Origin: Pararhizobium capsulatum DSM 1112
GTDB taxonomy: Bacteria > Pseudomonadota > Alphaproteobacteria > Rhizobiales > Rhizobiaceae
Assembly: GCF_030814475.1 (NCBI RefSeq)
Contig: NZ_JAUSVF010000001.1
Coordinates: forward strand, 1,757,001 to 1,821,000
Length of the DNA stretch: 64,000 bases
Reading direction: 5' to 3'
Each line of letters begins with the position of its first letter. Within the stretch, counting starts at the first letter, position 1. Below the pieces are notes generated by a model that saw only the letters and a program-made list of their open reading frames with translations, was not told where the DNA came from and did no database searches. The position numbers and the translations under genes were made by a program. Shown in pieces: positions 53,959-63,692 of this stretch.

Positions 53959-55361
53959 GCCGGCTGCGCGTTCTTTTCCGCACGACAGCAGTTCGCCTTT
54001 CGGCGGTCTATCTCATCCTGTTTTCTCTCTGTGCCGCTTTTCTGGTCATCTACGTGACGGCGATGTCGCAGCGTCTGCTTGAGCAGCAGACGCGCGATGC
54101 CGTGAACGCTGAAGTGGAGCAGATCGAGACGATCTACAACAGGGCCGGCGTCAATGGCCTGTTGCGCACGCTTGAACGTCGCGCCCGCCAGCCCGGGGCT
54201 AATCTCTACGTGATCGCCGGGCCGACCGGCGAAATCCTCGCCGGCAACGTCGCCTCGCTCGAGCCCGGATTGCTCGATCACGAGGGGTGGACGGGCCAGG
54301 CGTTTCGCTATCAACGCTACACCGACGAAAGCCGGAAGGAGGCGCATGTGGCGCTCGCCCATGTCCTTGTGCTGGACAACGGCTTGCGTGTTCTGGTCGG
54401 GCGAGACTTGCAGGAGCCGGAAAAATTCCGTGTTCTCGTCCGACAGGCGCTCATGGTGGCGCTCGGCATCATGGGCATCGGCGCTCTCATCATCTGGTTT
54501 GCCATCGGCCGCAATGCCCTGAAGCGGATAGACCGGATGTCGGACGCCAGCACCCGCATCATGGCCGGCGATCTTTCGCAGCGTTTGCCGATGAGCGGTT
54601 CCGGTGACGAGTTCGACCGGCTTTCGGAATCGCTGAATGCCATGTTGGGACGCATCGAGAAGCTCAATGAGGGGCTGCGTCAGGTCTCCGACAACATTGC
54701 CCACGACCTGAAGACGCCATTGACCCGGCTACGCAACAAGGCAGAGGCCGCACTTGCCCACAAGACGACCGCCAATGGCTACCGGACATCGCTGGAAGAA
54801 ATCATTGGGGAATCCGACCAGCTCATTCGCACGTTCAATGCGCTGTTGATGATCTCGCGTGTCGAAGCGGGTGGTGCTGCGGCGGAAATGAGCGATATCG
54901 ATCTTGCAACCATCGTCGCGGACTGCGTCGAGCTCTATGAGCCGGTGGCGGAGGAGCAGGCGTTGCGGCTGATCGCGGAGGTTCCGGGGCCGCTGCATGT
55001 CAGTGGTAACCGGGAACTAATCGGTCAGGCACTCGGCAATCTCATCGACAATGCCATCAAATATGCCGAGGGCGCCGAAGATCCGGAAATTCGGGTCTCA
55101 CTTGCACGGCGCGGCGAATTCGCAGTCATCGCGGTTGCGGACCATGGGCCGGGTGTACCCGCTGGCAAACGCGAGGATGTCGTTGCACGTTTCGTGCGTC
55201 TGGACGACAGCCGTTCGAAACCAGGAACCGGGCTCGGACTGTCTCTCGTCGAGGCTGTGATGGAGATGCATCACGGTTCCCTTGAGCTCAGCGATACGAC
55301 ACCGGAGAGCCAGACTCCTGGGCTTACAGTCGCAATGGTATTTCCGGCAGGGGCAGACTGA
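53955..55361 (+). CDS. Sensor histidine kinase, partner of the 53257 regulator
   Basis: A 468-residue kinase. A helix at about 18-37, a periplasmic domain of about 120 residues and a second helix (LMVALGIMGIGALIIWFAIG) lead into HAMP (TRIMAGDLSQRLPMSGSGDE). HisKA has VSDNIAHDLKTPLTRLRNKA (His about 250). HATPase has LGNLIDNAIKYAEGAEDPEI, DHGPGVP and GTGLGLSLVEAVMEMHHG. It is co-translated with the regulator. The signal is unknown; an envelope signal is suggested by the degP neighbourhood. Confidence 0.88.
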   Translation: MSRLRVLFRTTAVRLSAVYLILFSLCAAFLVIYVTAMSQRLLEQQTRDAVNAEVEQIETIYNRAGVNGLLRTLERRARQPGANLYVIAGPTGEILAGNVASLEPGLLDHEGWTGQAFRYQRYTDESRKEAHVALAHVLVLDNGLRVLVGRDLQEPEKFRVLVRQALMVALGIMGIGALIIWFAIGRNALKRIDRMSDASTRIMAGDLSQRLPMSGSGDEFDRLSESLNAMLGRIEKLNEGLRQVSDNIAHDLKTPLTRLRNKAEAALAHKTTANGYRTSLEEIIGESDQLIRTFNALLMISRVEAGGAAAEMSDIDLATIVADCVELYEPVAEEQALRLIAEVPGPLHVSGNRELIGQALGNLIDNAIKYAEGAEDPEIRVSLARRGEFAVIAVADHGPGVPAGKREDVVARFVRLDDSRSKPGTGLGLSLVEAVMEMHHGSLELSDTTPESQTPGLTVAMVFPAGAD

Positions 55362-55473
55362 ACGCAGATGCGATCGAGGACGAGAGTGTGGCTTTGTCCG
55401 GCAGAATGGTTCCATTTAACAATGAAGCGCTCTAGCCTGCTCACGCTGGAATCGATTTCTGGCGGGAGGAAAT

Positions 55474-58431
55474 ATGACAAAGACCGATACTCGGCGGCTA
55501 GGAGATATCCAGGCTTCTCCTATTCGGCCGGCAAGCCAGACGGAGATGCGCTCCGTCCTTTCCGATCTCAAGGATATGGGAAAGAGCGAACCTACGATTG
55601 CGGCGCTGGTCGCTGTGGAAACGCCGGTCCGGGATTTTGTGGTGGCGGCGTTCTCGCTCTCACCTTTTCTGCGCGACATGGCCGTTGCCCGCCCGGCCAT
55701 GCTGGCGGAGGTTCTCGAACAGACGTTGACGGACTATCTCGACAAACGCATCGGCGTTGCCCGCAATGCCTGGCGCGGCGGCGAGGCCGGCATTGCTCTG
55801 TCGGATGCCGAAATCATGACGCGGCTCAGGATCGCCAAGCGTGAGGTGGCCTTCGCTGTGGCACTCGCCGATCTTAGTCGCCTGTTTGATGCGCGCGAAA
55901 CAACCCGTTGGCTGAGTGATTTTGCCGGTGCTGCCGTGTCAGCGACGGTCGATCATCTGCTGTTGAGCGCGAGCGACGCGGGAAAATTGCATGTCTTGGA
56001 CAAGGACCTGCCGAGCAACGATTCCGGGGTGGTCGTTCTCGGCATGGGAAAGCTCGGGGCGTTCGAGCTGAACTATTCTTCCGATATCGACCTCGTCGTT
56101 TTCTACGAGCCGGATGCAGCGCTTATTCGCGATCCCGCGGATGCACCGGAAACATTCGGCCGCTTGCTGCGCCGGTTGATCAGGATTTTGCAGGAACGCA
56201 CGGGTGACGGTTATGTGTTTCGTACCGACCTGCGCCTGCGGCCTGATCCCGGTGCGACGCCGCTCGCCATTCCAGTGGAAGCCGCGATGCTCTACTACGA
56301 GGGCCGTGGACAGAATTGGGAACGGGCGGCCTTCATCAAGGCGAGGCCGGTTGCCGGTGACCTGAAGGCGGGCGAGAATTTCCTGCGTGAACTGACGCCC
56401 TTCGTTTTCCGCAAATATCTTGATTACGCGGCGATTGCAGACATCCACTCGATCAAGCGCCAGATCCATGCGCACAAGGGCCATGGCGAGATTGCGGTGA
56501 AGGGCCACAATATCAAGCTCGGCCGAGGCGGTATTCGCGAGATCGAGTTTTTCGTCCAGACACAGCAGCTGATTGCCGGCGGCCGCATGCCGGACCTCAG
56601 ATTGCGCGCTACGGAACCGATGCTGGCCGGGCTTGCCAAGGCCAACTGGATCGACACGGAAACCGCCGAAGAACTGACCGCCGCCTACTGGTTTCTGCGG
56701 GACGTCGAGCATCGCATTCAGATGGTGCGCGACGAGCAGACCCATATTCTGCCGACGACTGAAGCGGACCTGAAACGCATCGCCTACATGATGGGCTTTG
56801 CCGATGGTGCCGCTTTCTCGAATGCGCTCTCGAAAGTCCTGAAGACTGTCGAGCGACGCTATTCCCAGCTGTTCGAACAGGAAGCGCACTTGTCCGGTGA
56901 GGCCGGCAATCTCGTTTTCACCGGACAGAAGGACGATCCCGATACTTTGGAAACCTTGAAGTCACTCGGTTTCGAGCGGCCGCAGGACATTTCCCGCACG
57001 ATACGCACCTGGCATTACGGCCGATATCGCGCCACCCAGTCGGTCGAGGCGCGCGAGCGGCTGACGGAGCTGACGCCGGAACTGTTGCGGGTTTTCGGCC
57101 AGAACAAGCGCGCCGACGAGGCGCTTTTGCGCTTCGACCAGTTCATCTCAGGACTGCCGGCCGGCATTCAGCTCTTTTCCCTGCTCGGCAACAATCCGGG
57201 GCTGCTTTCGCTAATCGTCAACATCATGTCAACGGCGCCTCGACTGGCCGACATCATCGCCGGCAGGCCGCATGTCTTCGACGGCATGCTCGATCCGCGA
57301 CTTCTCGCCGAGCTGCCGACACGCGCCTATCTTGCCGAGCGGATCGAGGGATTCGTGTCAGGTGCGCGCCACTACGAGGATATTCTCGATCGCCTGCGCA
57401 TTATCGCGGCCGAACAGCGCTTTCTGATCGGCATCCGGCTTTTGACCGGTGCCATTACCGGCGCACAGGCTGGCCATGCCTTTACCGATCTCGCCGACCT
57501 GATCATTGCTGCAGCTCTCGACGCTGTTTTGGCCGAGGTTCAGGTTGTTCACGGCACCTTGGCCGGCGGCCGGGTCGCGGTCATTGGCATGGGCAAACTT
57601 GGCAGCCACGAGCTGACAGCAGGGTCGGATGTTGATCTGATCCTGCTCTATGACTACGCTCAGGATACGCTGGAATCCGATGGCGCCAAGCCACTCGATG
57701 CCGTGCGCTATTTCACCCGGATTACCCAGCGGTTGATCGCGGCACTTTCCGCGCCGACTGCCGAAGGTGTTCTCTACGAAGTGGACATGCGCCTGCGCCC
57801 TTCCGGCAACAAGGGGCCGGTGGCGACGCGGATCAATGCATTTGCAAAATATCAGCGCACCGAGGCATGGACCTGGGAACACATGGCGTTGACACGGGCG
57901 CGGCCGCTTTGCGGCGATCAGAGCCTGATCATGGAAGCCGAGGCAATATTCGGCGAAGTATTGGGCCAGAAGCGCGATGTCTCAAAGGTGACGGCGGATG
58001 TTGCCGAGATGCGCGGTCTCATAGACAAGGAAAAGCCGCCGAGCGATCTGTGGGATTTCAAGCTTATCCCGGGCGGGCTGGTCGATATCGAATTCATCGC
58101 GCAATATCTCGCCCTGATCGCGCCGGCGAAGGACCTCCCGCCGCCGCCAGCTGGAGCATCCACCTTCGACGTCTTGAAAGTGCTTGGGCCGACGTTGATG
58201 GAGCCTGCAGCCCTGGATACGGTTCTGGAAGCTCTGTCGCTTTTTACCGAGCTGTCGCAGATGGTGCGTCTGTGCATCGAGGGTGATTTCGAACTGAAGG
58301 ATGCGCCATCAGGCCTCGTCGATCTGCTTTGCCGGGCAGCGGATACACCGGATGCCAAGGTGCTGGAAGCGGATATCCGCCGGCTTTCGAAGGCCGTTCG
58401 GCGGATTTTCCAGGGTATCGTGAAAGTCTGA
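55474..58431 (+). CDS. glnE: Bifunctional glutamine synthetase adenylyltransferase/deadenylase GlnE
   Basis: A 985-residue enzyme of standard length from ATG 55474, with GGGAGGAA upstream. It has two nucleotidyltransferase domains: VLGMGKLGAFELNYSSDIDL at about 190 (deadenylylation) and IGMGKLGSHELTAGSDVDLI at about 705 (adenylylation), each with paired Asp. Conserved GRGGIREIEFFVQTQQLIAG and the C-terminal PGGLVDIEFIAQYLALIAP are present. With PII proteins it adjusts glutamine synthetase to nitrogen supply. The 3' end is three bases from the convergent kinase gene. Confidence 0.96.
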   Translation: MTKTDTRRLGDIQASPIRPASQTEMRSVLSDLKDMGKSEPTIAALVAVETPVRDFVVAAFSLSPFLRDMAVARPAMLAEVLEQTLTDYLDKRIGVARNAWRGGEAGIALSDAEIMTRLRIAKREVAFAVALADLSRLFDARETTRWLSDFAGAAVSATVDHLLLSASDAGKLHVLDKDLPSNDSGVVVLGMGKLGAFELNYSSDIDLVVFYEPDAALIRDPADAPETFGRLLRRLIRILQERTGDGYVFRTDLRLRPDPGATPLAIPVEAAMLYYEGRGQNWERAAFIKARPVAGDLKAGENFLRELTPFVFRKYLDYAAIADIHSIKRQIHAHKGHGEIAVKGHNIKLGRGGIREIEFFVQTQQLIAGGRMPDLRLRATEPMLAGLAKANWIDTETAEELTAAYWFLRDVEHRIQMVRDEQTHILPTTEADLKRIAYMMGFADGAAFSNALSKVLKTVERRYSQLFEQEAHLSGEAGNLVFTGQKDDPDTLETLKSLGFERPQDISRTIRTWHYGRYRATQSVEARERLTELTPELLRVFGQNKRADEALLRFDQFISGLPAGIQLFSLLGNNPGLLSLIVNIMSTAPRLADIIAGRPHVFDGMLDPRLLAELPTRAYLAERIEGFVSGARHYEDILDRLRIIAAEQRFLIGIRLLTGAITGAQAGHAFTDLADLIIAAALDAVLAEVQVVHGTLAGGRVAVIGMGKLGSHELTAGSDVDLILLYDYAQDTLESDGAKPLDAVRYFTRITQRLIAALSAPTAEGVLYEVDMRLRPSGNKGPVATRINAFAKYQRTEAWTWEHMALTRARPLCGDQSLIMEAEAIFGEVLGQKRDVSKVTADVAEMRGLIDKEKPPSDLWDFKLIPGGLVDIEFIAQYLALIAPAKDLPPPPAGASTFDVLKVLGPTLMEPAALDTVLEALSLFTELSQMVRLCIEGDFELKDAPSGLVDLLCRAADTPDAKVLEADIRRLSKAVRRIFQGIVKV

Positions 58432-58434
58432 CTT

Positions 58435-60753
58435 TTATACGCAGTTGGGAATACGTACGCAGATGATCGTACCGACATTCTCTTGCGAGTAGATCTTCAT
58501 CGCCCCACCGTGCAGCAGCGTCAACGAGCGAGAGATCGCAAGTCCGAGGCCCGACCCGCCCTTGCTCTTGGCATATTGGCTCTGCACCTGCTCGAAGGGC
58601 TGGCCGATCTTCTGTAGTGCCGCGCGGGGGATGCCGATGCCGGTATCGGCAATCGTAAGCGTAACGGCACCGGCGACCTTCTTGGCCCGCAGCGAAATCC
58701 TTCCGCCTTCGTTGGTAAACTTCACTGCATTGGACAGGAGGTTCAAAAGCACCTGCTTCATCGCCCGCCGATCCGCGATCATGGTGAGACCGGAGGAAAT
58801 TTGCTGATCGACACAGATATTCTTCTGCTCCGCGGGGATTGTCGTCAGGCGCAATGTCTCTTCGATCAATGGGCCAAGATCGATGGTCTCGCGGTTGATC
58901 TGCAGGTGGCCAGCCTCGATCTTCGACATATCGAGGATATCGCTGATGACGTTCAGAAGATGCTTGCCGCTGTCATGGATGTCGCGTGAATATTCGTCGT
59001 ATTTTTCCGAACCGAGCGGCCCGAACATCTGGTTCTGCAGGATTTCTGAGAATCCGAGGATTGCGTTGAGTGGCGTGCGAAGTTCGTGCGACATGTTGGC
59101 GAGGAATTCGGATTTCGCCCGGTTCGCACCTTCGGCACGTTCCTTTTCCGCCTGATAGTTGGCGTTGGCCACGGAAAGTTCAGCCTTTTGTCTTTCCAGC
59201 GTGATACGCGATGCGGAAAGATCGCCGATCGTCGCCATCAGTCGGCGCTCGGATTCGCGCAGCCGCACCTGATGGCGTTTGAGGAGCGTGATGTCCGTTC
59301 CGACCGACACGAGGCCGCCGTCACGGGTGCGTCGTTCGTTGATCTGCAGCCAGCGCTGGTCGGCAAGCTGAACCTCGGAGGTCTGCGAATGGTTGGAGTG
59401 ATCCGGATCGGCAATGCGACGCTCGATGATCGGGCGTGCTGCTGCGCTCATCACGGTGATGCGGTCGGTGCCAGGCACCAATACCTCGTCGGGCAGGGCA
59501 TAGGCCTGCTGGTAATGGGTGTTGCACATAACCAGGCGGTCGTGCTTGTCCCATAGCACGAAGGCTTCGGACGTGCACTCGATCGCGACGGCCAGTCGCT
59601 GGTCGGCTTCGGCATAACGCTGTGCGAGCCGATGCTGCTCGGTGACGTCCATGGCGATACCGATCAGGTGGATGCGACCTGACGTGGTGCGGATCACCTG
59701 GGCGCGGGCGCGCAGCCAGACGTAGTGACCCGCCGCGTGGCGCATGCGAAAGACCTGATCGATCTGCGGCGTGTCACCTTTGGCGATGGCGCGCGCCACC
59801 TTGTAGATGCCATTGTCATCCGGGTGCATCAGGCGAGCAGCGTCGCCGAAGGAGAGCACGCTTGTGTGCGGGGCCATGCCCAGCATCTCATACATGGAAC
59901 GCGACCAGAAGAGGCGCCGGTTCGGCAGATCGAAATCCCAGAGGCCACAACGGCCACGCGACAACGCCGTTTCGACGCGAAGATTGGATTCGGCGAAAAT
60001 CTGATCCGCATCGCGGGCGCGTTTGGCCTGGATGTAGTAGGCGTAAAGGATCACGAGCAGGATGGCGGAGATGCCGGCAAACAGCGTGACGTTCAACGAC
60101 ACTTCGTCGCGCCAGAGCTTTTCGATCGGCGCTGTCGGGGTGGCGACGAGCAGGGTTCCCGTGGTGCCCGGAACCTGCACGAGGGCAACGACATGGGCAG
60201 CACCTCCGATCATCGTCTTCAAAACGGTCGAGCGTTCGCCGAAATATTGAAAGGCAGCGACTTCCGGTGCAATGGTGGAGAGGGGGAGGCCGGTATAGCC
60301 GGAGCCGGAGGCTGAACTCGCAAAGATCCGGCCATCTGCCCGCACAGTCAGGATGAATGCGTCCTTTGCCAGAACATCCGGGGCAATGCGGGCGGCAAGA
60401 CGCTGCTCGACATCCGACCGGCGCGCCTCATTGAAGAGGGCCGCTGCACCTTCTTCAAGGCTGGCGCTCGCCGCGACAGCGGCCAGCAGAGTACCCTGGC
60501 GAACGCTTTCCTCCATTCGGGAATATTCGACCATGATGCCGTTTGCGCGCGACATGGCCACGACAAGCAGGAAGGCGATGATCAGGATGGGGATGGAGCG
60601 CTTGAGAAGCGGCTCGGCGCGAGCAAGGCGCAGAGCGGCAGGCTCGGTGAAGATCCGCGCGTGCTGGATGATCTCCTTTTCCAGCGCCAGAAAGCCCGGA
60701 AATTTGGGTCGCAGCCGCCCTTCGGCCGCGCGTCCCCGCTGCGCTTCCGCCAT
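58435..60753 (-). CDS. pleC: PleC-like (PdhS family) PAS sensor histidine kinase
   Basis: A 772-residue kinase from ATG 60751-60753. Two helices at about 52-70 and 225-245 enclose a periplasmic domain. Then come two PAS domains: FWSRSMYEMLGMAPHTSVLS and AIECTSEAFVLWDKHDRLVM. HisKA has FLANMSHELRTPLNAILGFS (His about 556) and IHDSGKHLLNVISDILDMSK, the PdhS-type recognition helix. HATPase has LLNLLSNAVKFTNEGGRISL, DTGIGIP and KSKGGSGLGLAISRSL. In Sinorhizobium the gene next to glnE is the one named PleC, a DivK kinase/phosphatase that controls asymmetric division. Tail-to-tail with glnE. Confidence 0.78.
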   Translation of the reverse strand: MAEAQRGRAAEGRLRPKFPGFLALEKEIIQHARIFTEPAALRLARAEPLLKRSIPILIIAFLLVVAMSRANGIMVEYSRMEESVRQGTLLAAVAASASLEEGAAALFNEARRSDVEQRLAARIAPDVLAKDAFILTVRADGRIFASSASGSGYTGLPLSTIAPEVAAFQYFGERSTVLKTMIGGAAHVVALVQVPGTTGTLLVATPTAPIEKLWRDEVSLNVTLFAGISAILLVILYAYYIQAKRARDADQIFAESNLRVETALSRGRCGLWDFDLPNRRLFWSRSMYEMLGMAPHTSVLSFGDAARLMHPDDNGIYKVARAIAKGDTPQIDQVFRMRHAAGHYVWLRARAQVIRTTSGRIHLIGIAMDVTEQHRLAQRYAEADQRLAVAIECTSEAFVLWDKHDRLVMCNTHYQQAYALPDEVLVPGTDRITVMSAAARPIIERRIADPDHSNHSQTSEVQLADQRWLQINERRTRDGGLVSVGTDITLLKRHQVRLRESERRLMATIGDLSASRITLERQKAELSVANANYQAEKERAEGANRAKSEFLANMSHELRTPLNAILGFSEILQNQMFGPLGSEKYDEYSRDIHDSGKHLLNVISDILDMSKIEAGHLQINRETIDLGPLIEETLRLTTIPAEQKNICVDQQISSGLTMIADRRAMKQVLLNLLSNAVKFTNEGGRISLRAKKVAGAVTLTIADTGIGIPRAALQKIGQPFEQVQSQYAKSKGGSGLGLAISRSLTLLHGGAMKIYSQENVGTIICVRIPNCV

Positions 60754-60968
60754 CTTTGTCAATCTGTAAACCCTCGTTTGATTCGCCGCGCCGCTCGCCC
60801 GAATCTGACTCAATGAATCAATTGTGATTCGCCTTGTCCAGAGGAAATCGTAAAACTTTATTAACCATTTATAATCATTGGAAAATGGTAGATGAATGTG
60901 CTTGCGCTTCGATCGAGGCGTCCTGCGGAGCAAAAAAGAGCTTTATTATCAAATTCTTATAAGAAAAC

Positions 60969-60998
60969 CTTCAAACCGCCCAATTGGACGGTTTGAAG
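60969..60998 (-). terminator. Terminator of pepN
   Basis: CTTCAAACCG and CGGTTTGAAG are perfect 10-base arms around CCCAATTGGA. On the minus strand the stem is followed by GTTTTCTTATAAG. It begins 46 bases past the pepN stop. Confidence 0.75.
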
Positions 60999-61043
60999 TA
61001 TGACGAGTGACTAATATCTTGTCGCGGATAGGCAATTTCCGCG

Positions 61044-63692
61044 TCAGCCCTTGAGCATGCGCTCGACGATATCGCTGACGTCGGCGGACAGCTTCGAAGC
61101 ACCGGCAATGTCACGAAGCGCGTTGCGTGCATGGTCGGCGCGTTGAGACTCGAGTGAGCGCCAGGACCGCATCGACGTGAGGATACGTGCAGCGAGTTGC
61201 GGGTTCTTCGGATCCATCGCCAGAATGTTCTTTGCCAGGAACCGATAGCCTTCGCCGTCGGGCCGGTTGAAGCCTGTAGGATTGGCGAAGGCATAGGTGC
61301 CGAGCAGAGAGCGGACGCGGTTCGGATTGGACGCGTTGAAAAGGGGATCGTCCATGAGCGCCTTGACACGCTGCAGGGCGCCGTCCCCGGGAATGGTCGC
61401 CTGAATGCCGAACCACTTGTCGATGACAAGCGCGTTGTCTTCAAAGCGGATCTTGAACTCGTCCAGCGCCTCCGTCGTGCTGACATCATGCGGAAAGCGA
61501 TGTGCAAGAATGGTCAATGCCTGGCTGAGATCCGTCATGTTGTTGGCGTCACGGAAGGCCTTGATCGCCCGTTCTGCCTGATTCTCGGCATAGACGAGAT
61601 AGGAGAGGGCGCTGTTGCGCAAAGCACGGCGTCCGGCGCTTGCCGCGTCCGGGCTGAAGGAGCCGCTTACGGCCATGTTCTCGACAAGCCGCGCGAAGAC
61701 GTCGCGACCTGCTTTTGCGATTGCCGTCATGACCTGCTGGCGGCCGGAATGGATGGCGTCGGGATCGTTGTTGCTGCCGATTTCGCGGGCGATATCCGCT
61801 TCGCTCGGAAGTGCCAGCACCTGGGCGCGGAAAGCCGGCTCCAGCGTCTCGTCCGCTGCGGCGGCAAGCAAGGTTTCCACCTGGGAAGGATCGACACTTG
61901 CAGGCTCCCCCTTGCGGGCGCTTTCGGTTGCAGCAACGAGGTTCGGGGTTGCAAGATCGTTGAGGGCCTGCCAGCGGGCGAACAGATCACTTTCGTGACG
62001 TGCGATGTGGGCACGGTCAGTAGCCGACTGTTCGAAGTGCAGGTTGATCGGCGTCGAGAAACCCCGATTGAACGAGACCACAGGACGCGAGGAAATGCCT
62101 TCGAAGACCACGGTCTGCTTGCGCTCGACGAGGTGAAGGACGTCGCCGGTCACTTCGCCGCCCGCAACGGATGTCGCGGTAGCCTCGCTGCCATTCGGCA
62201 GCAGCAGGCCAAAGCGCAGCGGGATGTGCATCGGCTCCTTGTCCGGCTGGCCAGGGGTAGCAGGCACCATCTGCTCCAGCGCCATCGTCAGGCTCTGCTT
62301 TGCTGTGTCGTATTCGACCGAGACGCTGACGAGGGGGGTGCCGGCCTGATGGTACCAGAGCGCGAATTGCGTAAGATTGCGGCCGCTTGCGTCTTCGAAG
62401 CAGCGCACGAAATCCTCAATCGTCACGGCCTGCCCATCATGGCGGACGAAATAGAGGTCCATGCCCTTCTTGAAGAGATCGGCGCCGAGTAGCGTCGCGA
62501 TCATACGCGTAACTTCGCTGCCTTTTTCGTAGACTGTGGTTGTGTAGAAGTTATTGATTTCGCGATATTTTGTCGGACGAACCGGATGTGCCAGCGGCCC
62601 GGCATCTTCCGGAAACTGCTCCGATTTCAGGTGCCTGACTTCGGCGATACGCTTGACGGCGCGCGAGCGCATGTCGGCGGAGAATTCGTGGTCGCGATAG
62701 ACCGTCAGGCCTTCCTTGAGGCAGAGCTGGAACCAGTCGCGGCAGGTGATGCGGTTACCGGTCCAGTTGTGGAAATACTCGTGCGCGATGATGGCTTCGA
62801 TGTTGGCATAGTCGGCGTCGGTCGCCGTCTCCGAGTCGGCCAGCACGTATTTGTCGTTGAAAACGTTGAGCCCCTTGTTTTCCATAGCGCCCATGTTGAA
62901 GTCGGAAACGGCGACGATCATGAAGATATCGAGATCATATTCACGGCCGAAGACGTCTTCGTCCCATTTCATCGAGCGCTTCAACGCGTCCATCGCATAG
63001 GCGGCACGCGGCTCCTTGCCGTGTTCGACATAGATTTTCAACGCGATGTCGCGGCCGGACATGGTGGTGAACGTGTCTTCGACCACGCCGAGATCCCCGG
63101 CAACGAGCGCAAAGAGATAGCTCGGCTTCGGATGCGGATCGAACCAGGCGGCGAAGTGCCGGCCATCCCCCATGCCTGCGCCGCCCAGGAAATTGCCGTT
63201 TGAAAGCAGGAGCGGCGCCGTTGCCTTCTCGGCGATGATGTTGACGGTATAAACCGCCAGCACATCCGGACGGTCCGGGAAATAGGTAATGCGGCGGAAG
63301 CCCTCGGCCTCGCACTGGGTGCAGTAGATGTTCTTGGTCCGGTAAAGCCCCATCAGTGTCGTATTGGCTTCCGGGTTGATTTCGGTCGTGATCGTGATCT
63401 CGAAAGGCGCTGATGCCGGCAGGTTTCGAATTGTCAGGCTGCTTTCAGCGGCATCGTAGTGGGCGGGCTCTATCGTTTCCTGGTCGAGCAGCAGCCCGGT
63501 CATCTTGAGTTCGTCGCCATCCAGGACGAGGGGAGCGTTGACGTCCACATTTTCCCGGCGGTGGAAGATAAGCCGGGCTTCGACTTTTGTTTCCGTGGGA
63601 TCGAGTTCGAAGGTTAGGTCCACGCGCTCCAGGATGAAATCGGTCGGCTGATAGTTTTCGAGATGAATGATTTCGCCGGTATCTGTGCGCAT
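61044..63692 (-). CDS. pepN: Aminopeptidase N (M1 family)
   Basis: An 882-residue zinc aminopeptidase of the usual length, starting MRTDTGEIIHLENYQPTDFI. The substrate motif is VSDFNMGAMENKGLNVFNDK (GAMEN about 265-269). The zinc site is IIAHEYFHNWTGNRITCRDW (HEYFH about 301-305), with the third ligand Glu in LKEGLTVYRDHEFSADM. It trims N-terminal residues from peptides in the cytoplasm, with broad specificity. Transcribed alone, with its own terminator at 60969. Confidence 0.96.
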   Translation of the reverse strand: MRTDTGEIIHLENYQPTDFILERVDLTFELDPTETKVEARLIFHRRENVDVNAPLVLDGDELKMTGLLLDQETIEPAHYDAAESSLTIRNLPASAPFEITITTEINPEANTTLMGLYRTKNIYCTQCEAEGFRRITYFPDRPDVLAVYTVNIIAEKATAPLLLSNGNFLGGAGMGDGRHFAAWFDPHPKPSYLFALVAGDLGVVEDTFTTMSGRDIALKIYVEHGKEPRAAYAMDALKRSMKWDEDVFGREYDLDIFMIVAVSDFNMGAMENKGLNVFNDKYVLADSETATDADYANIEAIIAHEYFHNWTGNRITCRDWFQLCLKEGLTVYRDHEFSADMRSRAVKRIAEVRHLKSEQFPEDAGPLAHPVRPTKYREINNFYTTTVYEKGSEVTRMIATLLGADLFKKGMDLYFVRHDGQAVTIEDFVRCFEDASGRNLTQFALWYHQAGTPLVSVSVEYDTAKQSLTMALEQMVPATPGQPDKEPMHIPLRFGLLLPNGSEATATSVAGGEVTGDVLHLVERKQTVVFEGISSRPVVSFNRGFSTPINLHFEQSATDRAHIARHESDLFARWQALNDLATPNLVAATESARKGEPASVDPSQVETLLAAAADETLEPAFRAQVLALPSEADIAREIGSNNDPDAIHSGRQQVMTAIAKAGRDVFARLVENMAVSGSFSPDAASAGRRALRNSALSYLVYAENQAERAIKAFRDANNMTDLSQALTILAHRFPHDVSTTEALDEFKIRFEDNALVIDKWFGIQATIPGDGALQRVKALMDDPLFNASNPNRVRSLLGTYAFANPTGFNRPDGEGYRFLAKNILAMDPKNPQLAARILTSMRSWRSLESQRADHARNALRDIAGASKLSADVSDIVERMLKG

